A stretch of 64,000 nucleotides of DNA. Source: Symsagittifera roscoffensis. Taxonomy: Eukaryota; Xenacoelomorpha; Acoela; Convolutidae. Position numbers and translations under genes: made by a program. The stretch spans positions 56,862,759 through 56,926,758 of the forward strand of contig NC_087063.1 of the NCBI RefSeq assembly GCF_963678635.1, in the 5' to 3' direction. This document shows positions 1 through 10,800 of the stretch, piece after piece; position 1 is the first letter of the stretch; each line of letters starts with the position of its first letter. Under the pieces are notes generated by a model. The model made no database searches. It saw nothing but the letters and a program-made list of their open reading frames with translations, and was not told the DNA's origin.

Positions 1-172
1 CGTTGCCTAGCCCTCTGTTTCTACTCTCCCCAGTTTGCAGCTCTGAATTTGTTATAATCGCGAAGTCTCTTGACTGGTCCGGTGCGTTTACCTCTTTGCT
101 TATCGTTCTCACTACACCAAATTTGTCCATGGTTCCAGTCTCTTCTTCCGACGTATGCCTCATTCTCCTGGG
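1..172 (-). pseudogene. gag fragment of the older element copy
   Basis: The sequence matches 19698-19871 inside the gag of the young element, about residues 200-258, a low-complexity N-terminal part upstream of the coiled coil. At about 172 the match jumps to 20557, in the leader, so the gag initiation region has been deleted. No intact Gag can be made from this copy. The rest of gag lies beyond the window. Confidence 0.8.
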
Positions 173-879
173 TCACAATAAATTTCACAAGATTCTATTA
201 AATAGTGACCACGAATCCCTGTATGTTATCAGAGTACAGCTTGTATATAATTTATTCACACTAACCGATTATAGGTCGTAAGATTTGATAACTAGCACAA
301 TATGATGATATCAGTCAATTTAAAAGATAGTGTACTCACTACCCAATCAATCACAATTTATGTTTTTTTAAAATCAAAAAAAATAACAGAATAAGAATAC
401 CTCTATGAAACACGTATGTGTATTGTACTTTTAGTCGGTCGCAGTACAATAGTCGAACTTGTATTTTAAAGAAAAATCTTTCCCTGCTTGGTGCTGCACC
501 AAACAGACAAAACTTTGAAGGCAGTAATTTTCCCAAGTGGGCGTCTATTGCACCCACCGAGTACTGTGTTACCTATCTGCCTTCGGACTGCTCGAGCTAG
601 ACCTACTAAAATCCTCAGGGCAGTCACTTTTCGCAAAAACGTATTGGCTCTCAATCCACACCAATGAATTACGCTCTTTTTAGTTTTAGATTTAGTGTCG
701 CGAATATCCGAGTTCGGACCTGTTTTATTTTGGTCTGGTCTTTATCGAAAGGCAAGTTACGTACGAGTGGAGTCACTGATTCCTAGCCTGTCTGTTAATA
801 ACCTAATACCTCTCACTATAATCTTTTCTTCTGTTTACCTAAGTCCTTCAATAAAATAATACCCCTACTGGTTGACAAA
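173..879 (-). other. Leader of the older element copy, unique part
   Basis: This non-coding stretch is collinear with 20557-21245 of the young element. I see no gene in it. Short open frames here on either strand are not conserved between the two copies and look like chance. Confidence 0.6.
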
Positions 880-1385
880 AAAAATTATAAATCCCTTCGG
901 ATTGGCAAAAATAGGACCCTTCCGGATTGGCAAAATTGAGACCCCTCGGGATTGGGTTAGCAAATATAAGATCCCTCCGGATTGGGACCCCTCCGGTTTT
1001 GTGAAAACAAGACCCCTCCGGATTGGGACCCCTCCGGTTTTGTGAAAACAAGACCCCTCCGGATTGGCAAAAAAGGACCCTTCCGGATTGGCAAAATTGA
1101 GACCCCTCCGGATTGGGACCCCTCTGAGTTAGCAAATATAAGAACCCTCCGAATTGGGACCTCTCCGGTTTTGTGAAAACAAGACCCCTCCGGATTGGTA
1201 CCTTTCCGAATTTGAAAACATTTGGACCCCTCCGGACTGGGAGCCCTCTGGTTTTGTAAAAGTAGCTTTTCGGAAATTTCCTTGATTTCCAACCTATACC
1301 CCTCCGGATACGTTCTCCGATGCTATTATGCTGTTTGAATTAACTAGGAAGGCTATGTGATCCTTTCCTAGACCCTTCCGGATTG
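880..1385 (-). repeat. CCGGA-rich leader minisatellite, older copy
   Basis: About 19 imperfect repeats share the core ACCCCTCCGGATT on the plus strand, spaced roughly 17-24 bp. Linkers such as GGCAAAA, TTTTGTGAAAACAAG and AGCAAATATAAG alternate between them. The array lies in the transcribed leader of the element, so its RNA would carry AATCCGGAGGGGT. The young copy has the same array with fewer repeats. Single copies of the core recur in the leader near 1925 and inside the LTR near 3190. Confidence 0.85.
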
Positions 1386-2612
1386 AAGTTAAGCCTCTTA
1401 TTTGACAATTCACGGTGAAGGGTCTTATCGCTTGCCTAACTTCGGATCGATTAAGGTTTTCTTGTGCATTTAGCCTTCTCTTTTCGTCTAGAGCAGCCTA
1501 TAATTACTTTATTCAACCGCTATTACTTTTTTGTTCGGGTGTAAGGGCTTTCCTAAAAAAGTTTTATAAAACGTGAAGGGTCTACCCTCGCGAATTGGTG
1601 AATTTGCTAAAAACAATCTCAAAAAATTTTCACGCTTACTTTTTCGAAAAACTTTTGTCCCTATCAGTAAGCTCAGCTAATTTCTGATCAATTGTTACCA
1701 AGATCAACTGGATCTGTCCAGTAGATTCAAAGTTATTAACCAAAGCGTCTTTTTTCTAAAGTCAAGAAATTTCTCTCTAATAGGTTCCGCCTAACTTTTT
1801 CCGCAATTCTGTTCTTTTCGACCTAAAAATTATTGATCCGAGCTCAAAAGGCCTATACTCTTCTAGTTCAATGCAAAAAACCCGATCTAAAACGCTTTAG
1901 TTGAAAAATTTTGCGAAAAACTATGCTACCTGGACCCCTCCGGATTGATGAATCCACCAAATCAAACACGTTAAGTTCGACTTCTCTGCAACCCGGAAGG
2001 CTTTCGGGATGCGGGTTTTAGAATCTGTAGATTCACTAGTGGACGTTGTACGAACAACTATTTTTACTGTCCTAACTCAAAAATTTCAAAAATTTTCTGA
2101 ATTTATAGTGTTCCGTTTTCTCAAAAATCACGAAAATTCGGTTTTTGGTACCAAAATAGTTCCAACCACTTCCGAACTAAACTTAACCGGGTCAATCTAT
2201 TATAGTAGTGCAGTTACGATGTAACACACTAATTAGCGCTTTTCTTTTGTTTCGGATTTGTGGGGGGATCAAAATATTGCTATTTTGACCCTAATAACCG
2301 GTCTGCTTTCTGTGTTTTTCACTGAAAAACGATAAAGGAGTATTAATATAGGCTATATAAGTAATAATATTAGTAATAATATACCCCTCCAGGTTTGTTT
2401 AAAATCCGAATTAAGGTGCTTAACTCGGATATTTGCAGTTAAGTGTTTTTGGTCACAAACCTCTCAGGGAACGAGGGGATGGCCGATCCCCCCACCCTTC
2501 CTGATTCGTGAAATTTCGGTCTTAACTAGGTTAAAAAGCTATTCACGGTAATCCGGAAGGCTTCCGCGTTCCGAACTACCCTTCCATCTCGGCGGTTTAG
2601 GCCTATTAAGGG
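1386..2612 (-). other. Leader of the older element copy, downstream part
   Basis: This is collinear with the leader of the young copy, except for a gap of about 500 bp near 2441. It has no coding region that I can support. It carries an isolated CCGGA core (about 1925). Confidence 0.6.
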
Positions 2613-2654
2613 CGTTAATGTGAGCATCCGCTCGGCGCGGAATGCTCGTTAACG
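2613..2654 (-). other. Imperfect leader hairpin (older copy)
   Basis: The sequence from CGTTAATGTGAGCATCCGC to GCGGAATGCTCGTTAACG is an imperfect inverted repeat with a short loop, about 70 bp inside the LTR boundary. The same hairpin is kept at 23337-23378. It could act in RNA dimerisation or packaging, but that is inference from position only. Confidence 0.5.
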
Positions 2655-2690
2655 GTTCTGCCGGTCAGCCGGTCATGATGTTAAAAAAAA

Positions 2691-2708
2691 TAACACCCAG
2701 GAGCGCCA
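2691..2708 (-). promoter_or_regulatory. Candidate primer-binding site (older copy)
   Basis: The minus strand reads TGGCGCTCCTGGGTGTTA, starting with TGG as primer-binding sites do. It is identical to the site in the young copy and lies 14 bp from the LTR edge. I cannot assign the primer tRNA. Confidence 0.4.
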
Positions 2709-2722
2709 TAAAAAAACATCTA

Positions 2723-3634
2723 TTTAACATTCGCCCGGAAGATACATATCGAGGGAAAATAAAGCTAGGTTCTAAAATGACTGGCCAACGTCTAAACAGA
2801 GCTCTACATGCTTTTCACCGTCTCTACCAAGCCAGTTCTTTCGGGGGTCTTTCTAACATCGGGTCGACAAAAACGTTACTGTTATCCAGCTTCGACCAGA
2901 GCGCTCAAATTAACTTAATTACATGCAGAAATGGTGAACTCATGGCTGGGTCTCAGTATCCCCAGACCACGAGGTCACTCCTAAAATCAGGGCTACTACT
3001 ATTTATTGAATTATTATTGTTTTTGTTCAGTAGATAAAAATCATCGTCTCCATCGAAGATGGATCAACCCTTTCCCCCAACTCCTAGCTTCTCATCCTAG
3101 CAAAATGAATTCAGATGTTAAATGAATTCAATTCAGGACATAATAGGGAAGCTAAAAAATTGTATAAAAGGCTAAGAGTTTCAGTCCCGAGACCCCTCCG
3201 GATTCTTGAATCCGGGGTAATAAGACCTTTATCTTCCTCCCGGAAGGCTGTCTTCCACCCTTCACCGTTGTTCGCAACGCCTTTGCAACTATTGTAGCGA
3301 CACAATAGTTGCAATTTGGAGCAGTCTCTGTTACTTCTGTTTTTCTCTGATTCCGATCCTCAGTTTTTTCGTTGTTATCGTCGTCGCAACTAATGTTGTT
3401 GTGTTTATTTTAGTTTCTTCTCCAAAATGGCCGTTTCTGACGTTTCTTAGAATTGTTACGTCATCAATTCGAATTTTTAAAATTTAGGAATTTCCGAATC
3501 CTTCAGCCTTCACGAAATGTCCAATCGTTCGAATAACGCTCTTATTCCTTCAAAACCGCCAATTGGGAAGGTTCGCTGCTAAAAACTCGAAATTGCTGCG
3601 TCTGCATTTTGGTCCATTCTGATCGAATGCCACA
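2723..3634 (-). repeat. LTR (5' LTR) of the older element copy
   Basis: This 912-bp LTR matches the two 921-bp LTRs of the young element. On the plus strand it runs from TTTAACATTCG to CGAATGCCACA, a mutated form of the TGTAACATTCG...CGAATGTCACA ends of the young LTRs. The right flank, CTGCACGTGTAGTCG, is unique to unit segment B (compare 25803), which shows that this copy inserted into a B segment. The LTR retains the 13-bp stem-loop and one CCGGATTC hairpin seen in the young LTRs. Confidence 0.9.
3283..3314 (-). other. Conserved LTR stem-loop (older copy)
   Basis: TTGCAACTATTGT and ACAATAGTTGCAA form a perfect 13-bp stem around the loop AGCGAC. The young LTRs keep the identical stem, but their loop is AACAGC. 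Confidence 0.7.
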
Positions 3635-4495
3635 CTGCACGTGTAGTCGACTTCTGATGTTTTACCAGTATTGTCCAAAGAACAATTTTAGGGCTTCCCA
3701 GACTCTCTTTTTGACGAAGTTTAGCAGTGGACGCAGAAATCTATCTTTTCTGGTCGTGGCTGCAATTAAATTCAGTCCCAGCTTTATCTGTAAATTCTTT
3801 CTGTATAATGGTGTGTCTTCCACTAATTCGGTATTTGCCTCCTGATTGACGGTTGCTTCTACTCCCATCATTTCGTGACCTGTCTCTAATTGGGTTTGCT
3901 GATGTGCTTCGCTAGCCTATGTTGTCGTCATTGTGGGCTGTTCCACATTTGGGTGCATTTCTTCTTGTCCGAAATGTGTTGGGTCCATGCAGCTTACATA
4001 ACTCATATATTTCGTGCACCTCGATTGATAGTTCTGTTTAGATTTGTGGGTCTTGGTTTTTATTTCTGTTTGTGTTGTTGATTGCGAATTAATTATTTCC
4101 GTTTGCGGTGCGCTATCTTTCTCGTTATCTTTCCGTTTCGTGTCCATGGCCGTTTCTTGTTCAGTATCCGTTTCTTATGGGGTTTTTTCACTGAATACAA
4201 TTTTCGGAAAAAAACTTCTTGTTTTTTTTTTCAGTTGACTTTGTGGTTGCTTCTCTGGAGTTCTTGCTTTTTTTCTGGTGTCGATGTACCTTTACGTTTT
4301 TAATTGGTGTTTTTTATCCACCATTTGGATGCGTTCGTCTTTGTTGTTCGTCTCCTGTGCCAGCGAGGGTCTGGGAGACTTTCCTCCCGGTGTGCTTCGC
4401 CTTGCTGTTACTCGGTTTTATGTTCTCCCCTGCTCCGGTCGGTGCTATTCTCGCCTTCTAGTCTGAATTCATCTTCGAGTTCTTTGTAATTGTTT
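3635..4495 (-). pseudogene. Segment B, unit 0: decayed gypsy pol (RNase H-integrase linker)
   Basis: On the minus strand the broken frames read as the region between RNase H and the integrase zinc finger of a Ty3/gypsy Pol. This includes a conserved stretch with AATTRKDRF and FGQYWYNI (3662-3871), preceded by a lysine- and glutamine-rich linker (3917-4147). The part encoding the zinc finger and integrase tail, present in the other units, has been cut off by the LTR ending at 3634. The Phe/Ser-rich plus-strand frames here are complements of this sequence and are not genes. Confidence 0.7.
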
Positions 4496-5330
4496 CTTGA
4501 ATTCAGCAATCCAAGGTAAAATAAAAGCCGAAACGCAGATACAAAAACTTGCGAGTTGTCTTTTCCTGCGAGTTGTTGCGGTACCCTGCGGCACAGAAAG
4601 TTTGGTCGAAAATGTGCTTACCATGATTTGGGAGAGCTCGGAAAATCAAACTAGCCATCCAGTAAAAACCTCTTTAAAAACTCAAAAAATAGATCCGCGC
4701 GTGCAAACAAGGCAGCTGTTTTTGGAAAAAAACGGAATATTATAACGAGGTTTTAAGCACCAGTATAAATTATTTTCGGAAGTGAAAACGAATCCAAATG
4801 CGTTTAGTTTCCGAGACTTTTACTCAAACATAGCGTGCGGCTTCCGTATCTTAAAAAACTCAAATAAGTAATAAATTGGCTGTTCCCACTTTCGACCAAA
4901 GTACCGAAACATCTTATCGTCACAAAACTACATTAAATTATTCGTTTTAGTTATTCATTCTTTCGGTCATGAAGAGTTCCCGAAAAAAAAGCAAACAGTT
5001 CTATCTAGCAGACACGATTTTTTAATCAAACGAGCCAGTTTAATTTACGACTCCAATTTTCACGAAGTAGATTGATGTATAGTGACGATTCTTCAGATGA
5101 TAGTGATGAGACTAGAAATTCAAGGGCGATTGAAGCAAGTTTAATTAAAAATTAACTAACCCCGAGTTTGCCGAGAAATTACATACAAAACAAAGGCTAT
5201 AATTTATGAAATGATTCACCGATTAACTATCTGATTCACCGATTAACTATCAAAACCAAAACCATGTTTCACAGAAAAAAAGAGCGACTGAAAAATGTTC
5301 GATTTGAATGGTCAGACCTGTAAACGCCAT
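4496..5330 (+). pseudogene. Segment C, unit 0: decayed RING-finger gene fragment
   Basis: This is collinear with the better preserved copies at 26656-27500 and 49020-49985. It retains the start-like MKSSRKK region (about 4970), an acidic Asp/Ser stretch and the Lys/Gln-rich part ahead of the RING-like end. Frameshifts and stops interrupt it, so it is not a functional gene. Confidence 0.55.
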
Positions 5331-6136
5331 TTTTCATTACGGCACGCATATCAACTTGTGTTTTGAGTAGGGTCTGATTGTCATAACGCAACCCGGGTCG
5401 AGATCCCGCTCAAAAACAGCTCAAGAGCGGTTTGAGCGGTTTTCCAGCAAGATTTGAGAGGTTTGAGCGGTTTGGGCGTTTTTTTGGATAAACCGCTCGA
5501 AACCGTTCCAATCTTGCGCGGTTTTTGAGCGGTTTTTTTTAGTAAAACCGTTCAAAAACCGCTCAAACTGCCCATTTTGAAGCAAGATTTTGAGCGTAAC
5601 TGTCTAAAAAAACGGCTCAAACTGTTTAAATTTTGCTTCGAATTGTGTAAAAAATTTCAAATCGGGAACGTATGCTTCTTCAATAATACCGATCCGAACG
5701 GCTTGGTAAACCATAAAGATAAGTGAGAGCTCAAATAAGAATCACTTGTTGGTAAACTCTTCTTTAATCTTCTGATCGAATAGCACAGTGTTATGACTTC
5801 ATATGCGTACAAGGTCAACCCACCAACCTTAATTGCTCAACGTATTAAGCTTATATTTTTGGACCCCTTATGTTTTAGGACCCCGTAGGACCGGAGTTTC
5901 AAAGTCCCTGTGGGACTATGTTTGAGTTTTAAAATCCCCCATGGTACTAAATGGTTCCATTCTAATGAGGTCGCGTCTTTCTTTGCAGGTTTTGTTTCCT
6001 CATGTTCGTCTTCTTTTTGTTATTTTTTGTGATGTTCTTCCAGGGTATCTATTTTATCTCCTCTGGAATTAACAGTCTGTTCCTTAGCTATCTGGTTTTG
6101 GATATTTGTAACGAGAAGTAGCTAAATGCGCGCCTA
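5331..6136. repeat. Segment A, unit 0: GAGCGGTTT fold-back region and flank
   Basis: The first part (about 5400-5640) alternates direct GAGCGGTTT motifs with inverted copies (AACCGCTC), so a single strand can fold into long imperfect hairpins. The rest is a non-coding stretch conserved in every unit, including GGACCCCGTAGGACCGGAG and a GATGTTCTTCCAGGGTAT block. It ends at ...GCGCGCCTA, where the young LTR element has inserted. Confidence 0.75.
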
Positions 6137-6705
6137 TGTAACATTCGCCCGGAAGATACATATCGACGGATAACAAAACTAAGTCTTAAGACGACTGGCT
6201 AGCGTCTAAACAGAGCTTTGCATGTTTTTCACCGTCTCTACCAAGCCAGTACTTTTCGGTGGTCTTTCCTACATCAGGCTGACAAAAACGTTACTGTTCT
6301 CCGGCTTCGACCAGAACGCTCAAATTAACTGAATTACATGCAAAATTAGTGAGCTCATGGCTGGGTCTCTGTATCCCCAGACCACGAGGTCACTCCTAAA
6401 AACAGGGCTACTACTTATCATATTACTATTGTTTTTGTTCAGTAGATAAAAATCATCATCTCCATCGAAGATGGATCAACCCTTTCCCCCAACTCCTAGC
6501 ACCTCATCCTTGTCAAAACTAATCAAAATATCAGTTAAATTCAAGTCAGGACATGACAGGATGCTAAAATTCAATACAAGTTCATAAAAGTTCCCGTCCC
6601 GAGACCCTTCCGGATTCTTGAATCCGGCGAATCAAGCTCCTTAACCTCAGGTTCACGCTAACTCGGAGGGCTGGTTCTTACCCTTCACCGTTGTTCGCAA
6701 CGGCC

Positions 6706-6737
6706 TTGCAACTATTGTAACAGCACAATAGTTGCAA
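6706..6737 (-). other. LTR stem-loop
   Basis: TTGCAACTATTGT and ACAATAGTTGCAA pair perfectly over 13 bp with a 6-nt loop (AACAGC). The stem is unchanged in the older LTR although its loop differs, which suggests that the structure is selected. Confidence 0.7.
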
Positions 6738-6880
6738 CTCGGAACGTCCTCTGCTGTTCGGTAGTTCGTTGTTGTTTTTTAGTCTCGATTTTCGTACTGT
6801 TCGTAATCGCAGATAAAGTTGTTCTGTTTTTTCTTGCTCTTTTAGCTAAAAATGGCCGTTTCTGACGTTTCTCAGAAATA

Positions 6881-6888
6881 TGACGTCA
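6881..6888. promoter_or_regulatory. CRE-like palindrome TGACGTCA in U3
   Basis: A perfect 8-bp CRE/ATF consensus lies about 170 bp into U3, and a TGACG half-site precedes it at 6863-6867. The older LTR keeps only a partial match (TTACGTCAT near 3447). A role as an enhancer is inferred from position and consensus. Confidence 0.4.
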
Positions 6889-7057
6889 TAATTCGAATTT
6901 TTAAAAATTAGAATTCCAGAATCTTCTAGCCTTCACCGTTTGGCTAATCGTTCAAATAACGTCCTTATCCGTTCTAAATCGCCAATTCGTTAGGCTTGCT
7001 GCTAAAATACCGAATTCTGCAGAGACTGCATTTTGGCCATTCTGGTCGAATGTCACA

Positions 7058-7877
7058 TACTCCCCGGACAGTCCGGTCAATGTCCTCATTGAATCGCGCA
7101 ATGTTCTAAGTGGTTACAGTGTCATCGAACAGAATTTACAAAATGCACGAAATTACTTTTACCTACGTCACATCGACTCACTGCAGAATATAAATGGCAT
7201 CATACTACATCACTATAGCCTTCAAATTCTTTCACTTAATCTGCACATTGAGGATATGACTTAAGATAAAACATATTTTCTGACTTCCAGTGTCTATATC
7301 CCGATTGAAACTTTTTCTCCTAGATTTAAAAGGTGTTGGCTTGCAGGACAGTCCTGCCAACCAACAAGCTAAAATTATCCTACTATGCTCCTTCCCTTCG
7401 GAAATCTTGCTTGTTTATTGTCCTGAATATTAAAACTAAGAAACTTTGTGGTTAGAAAGAACAATGCAACAACCTCCCTCCTCAAGAAGTTACTCCAGTT
7501 TTTCATGTCACCACAAAGTGATCAGTCTTCCTAAGCGATTAAAAACAATCATGCAGGCTGGAATATTTAAATATACTCTTCCCTCAAGCCTTTCTAAATA
7601 AATAATAAGTGAGTGTCTCTAAAGCCACTTCAACTAAAACCAAAATGCAAATTTATAAATGCAACAATTTCCAAACTCAACTAAATGTTTCAGTTTTCAA
7701 TTACAACTTGGTTGCTTGGTTTCTCACTTGAGTTTTTCACACACATAAAACAATTCTGAGTTTTAACATTTCTTCATCATCCCTTTGTTCTCTTCTTTTT
7801 TCGTCGTTTAGAAGTTCTAAAACTTCTAAATTCTTCTAATTTTCTTTCTTGTTGCCTCTTGTTTTCTCGACCATTCA
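7058..7877 (-). other. 3' tail of the element with polypurine-tract candidate
   Basis: This non-coding stretch lies between the unknown ORF and the 3' LTR. Directly against the LTR (7058-7070) the minus strand reads TGTCCGGGGAGTA, a short purine run (GGGGAG) that is the best polypurine-tract candidate. The remainder is AT-rich and I see no ORF in it. Confidence 0.6.
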
Positions 7878-10800
7878 TCAATGCTCCATTTCCTCCTCCT
7901 GTGACGCTGACTCTGCACTCTCGGTCTCCGTGTCTTGTAGCACGTCATTGACTATCCTGACGCTGTTGGAAGCCGTCCTCCAACACTTCTGCTCTTCCAC
8001 CCTCTGTTTACAGCAAGGTAGGGGATCCACGTTTGATTCTCTGTTTCTACAGAAGCTGTTGTGGAGACACAACGTCACGTTTCTCTCCAAATCTTCTTTC
8101 AGCATCTCTGCCTTCTCATTTCCACTACGCTCGCTCGTCCTGGAAATTCTTTTCACAGCGGTGGTCACTGCATTCCGATGGGTCACGAAAGCTCGCTTGA
8201 AAGCTCCTGCCCCAATGTCCAGTTGATATTCACTGTATACTCTGCCATGCTTCGACATATGCTTTTTCGCATACTCGTACAACCATGCAGTCATGTTAGC
8301 TCTGAACCATGGCATCAATCGTTTTCTTGCCCATATCTTCTTCACTTCCATCGGAATGTTTAGAACTTTGCACATTGTCTCAAAAAGATCTAAATCTTTT
8401 AGACAATCTAATTTCTGCAATTGTTCTCTCGTCGGTGCCTCCTGTCTATTATTTTCTCTCACATGAGCTTCCAGCCATCGTATCGCCATCATAACTCCCA
8501 CTATCACTATTGTTATGGGCTGTGATGAATCTGGTAAACCCATGGAGAGCAGCTCTCCAGAGTCCCAGATCAACATCAGATTACTACGCTTGGGATACCA
8601 CCAGGTCTGCAGCAAGCAGTGGCAAGGAAACTCATCATGCGTCAACATGATGCTCCTCCAATTACGTTTTCCCGAAGCTTCCAGCAATGGTTCCACTTCC
8701 ATCATCACTCGGTGGATTTCATCATTCTCATCTACTGCATTGTAATCTGTGACAGTTGATCCTCTCTGTTTCTGTTTTTCAAAGTCACTGAAGTTCCCGC
8801 TCACATATCCCATGAACTTCTTTCCTAGTATTGACTCCAACTCTTCTTTGGTTCTTTCTGGAACTGCTGAGAAAATCTTACACAGTAACTCGTAAGACTT
8901 TTCAGACATTCTTGCCAACCTCACGCACTTCGGCACTGAAAAGGCTTGATCCACAATCGTTCTTGTACTCTTCACATCCACAGCTACGAAATGTACAGGA
9001 TACTTGCTCTTGCACATTGGAGCCAACATTGAACCCACCAAATATCGTGCTCCTGATGGTCTACAATAAGTTTCGCTGTGTCTGATGTTCATCTCCGTTT
9101 CGATTGCTTCCCTCCATTTTCCTATATACTTCTGATCAGTCTGCAGAACTCCTGGGAATACTTCTACGCTGATGGCTGTGACCATCTCATGTTTCTGTTC
9201 TAGAATCAATAGTGACTCTAAAGAACCAAACATGCTGTAGAATCCTAGTGCTGTCACCAGATTCACATCGGTTCCTCCATGGCAATCTGCTATCAGTTCC
9301 GTTTCCGTTCTTGCTTTCATCACTACATTTCCAAACAATACCGTCAACTGCTTGTGTTGTTTCTCCAGGGTTTTCACACAGTCTAGACTTCCACAAACGT
9401 GACCCTCTAGTCCACAGACTTCCGCCAGACAGCTACCAGGTTTGACCCAGTCTTCTGGTCCCCAGCCAGGCAACTCCACTTTATCTTCTCCGTTGCTCTT
9501 AGAGGCTGTTATCATCATATTATATATGATGTTGAGGTCACGCAGGTTACAGTCCGCATTCAGTTCCCTCTGTATGTCCTGTGTCGCCCGTAATATTGAG
9601 TCAGCGTTGGGACTAGGACACCACGATGGTTTCATCAATTCCCACACTGCCATCAAGCTCGTTCTCAGTAATTCATCTGAGAATCCCAACCCAAATTCCA
9701 CTCTCTTGTCGGATTTTGGTACTGAAGGTGCAGTCACCTCTTCTTCCAAGACCAGTCCCAATTTGGCCTGTGAATTGTTGACGCTTTTAATCGTTACAAT
9801 CCTGGACGTCCAGAATCTTAGTAACACCGCCTGCTCATAATCAAAGAAGCAATCGCGTATGTCTTCACTCAGGAAAGGATTGTACGCTATCCCTATGATC
9901 CCGGATACATAGCTATATGACTTCTTCTTGATCGGTCCACAGTATTCACTGGATTTCGGCAATGCTCCCATAGATTCTTTAGTGAGCCTCAACTCCTTGT
10001 TTGAGAATCTCCTGATCTCGTCTATCTTTTTCATGGGTTCCAATTCTTCAGGTTCTTTCATGTTCACCCTCATCGGTTTACTTTGCTGCATATCCAGCAT
10101 TGCTAGTAAGAACATGGCTTTCGTTCGCTCATCGCCTTCCTTCAACATTTTAACACAAGTGCTTAATGCAGGTACTGAAATCTGCTCTATCAGGAATCGA
10201 ATGAAACAGAGAGCGTCTCTCCGCTTTGCACACGCTACTGCTGCTCCCTCCTGGACTATCAGATCCCTCAGATTCGTCATAAGGAAAACTTTTTCCTCCT
10301 TTGATCTCTTCCTTTCTCCCGAATCATATTCTTCGCGAGTCAGTCCCATCATGCACCAGGCGAGCCTGAGTTGTAATTCTGTCCTTACGTAAGGTACTGC
10401 CACGATAGCATGTATTCTTGGCGTAGTCCTCATTTCCTCCTCGAAATACCTCAATACTACTGCTTTCCATGGAAGGCTCACCAACTGCTCGATCGTCTCC
10501 GCCTGTACGTCAGACGACGCCAAAGTTCCGTACGCCTTCTGCTTGAGGGTGGTGCCTTGCAACATTGTTTCCAGATAACCCTCCATGGCTTTTTCCTCTT
10601 CCAGGGCCATTACATACCCTCTAGCCGAGTTCCGGTATTCCAACATCTCCATGTATCCACCGGTGGGTTCATCTATCGACACTGTCTCAGACACTGTCAG
10701 TCTGTTGTATTCCACTGGTGTTAGTTGTCCTGCAACACTTCCCTTTCCATGATTCATGGGAGATGGTTTGAAGTCCCTCATTTTACTCTCTCCACATTGA

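Larger units (their letters stand above)
1..3634 (-). mobile_element. Older damaged copy of the large Ty3/gypsy LTR element (5' portion)
   Basis: This stretch aligns along its length with 19698-24358, the 5' part of the young element in this window, so it is a second copy of the same family in the same orientation. It holds a gag fragment, the leader with its CCGGA minisatellite, the primer-binding region and one LTR. Compared with the young copy it lacks about 680 bp (19872-20556 of the young copy), which removes the gag start. It also lacks about 500 bp of leader corresponding to 22661-23163. Many substitutions separate the two copies, so this one is clearly older. It runs off the left edge of the window, so its other LTR and target duplication are not visible. 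Confidence 0.9.
6137..7057 (-). repeat. 3' LTR of the young element
   Basis: This 921-bp terminal repeat matches 23438-24358 with a single difference at 6233. Since the element is on the minus strand, U3 begins at 7057. It contains a perfect CRE-like TGACGTCA (6881-6888), the 13-bp stem-loop at 6706-6737 and a CCGGATTC/GAATCCGG hairpin at 6611-6628. A TCCATC/GATGGA hairpin lies near 6462-6476. I could not place a TATA box or polyadenylation signal with confidence. Confidence 0.95.

Noticed and set aside
880-1385. Regularly spaced short repeats resembling a CRISPR array
   Set aside because: The repeat is only about 13 bp and imperfect, the linkers are themselves repetitive, there are no cas genes, and the array sits inside a retrotransposon leader in eukaryotic DNA.
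2691-2708. Assigning the primer-binding site to tRNA-Lys because it starts TGGCGC
   Set aside because: Only the first six bases agree with the common Lys-type site and the rest differ, so the tRNA is left open.
3890-4489. Phe/Cys/Ser-rich plus-strand frames that look like membrane proteins (also at 26053-26535, 33342-33777, 36478-36912, 58422-58991)
   Set aside because: They are the complement of the Lys/Glu-rich linker in segment B, which fits gypsy Pol on the minus strand.
7849-10724. Plus-strand open frames opposite the unknown ORF (for example 9928-10392 and 9442-9840)
   Set aside because: They are complements of the intact minus-strand ORF, have no homology and arise from its codon bias.
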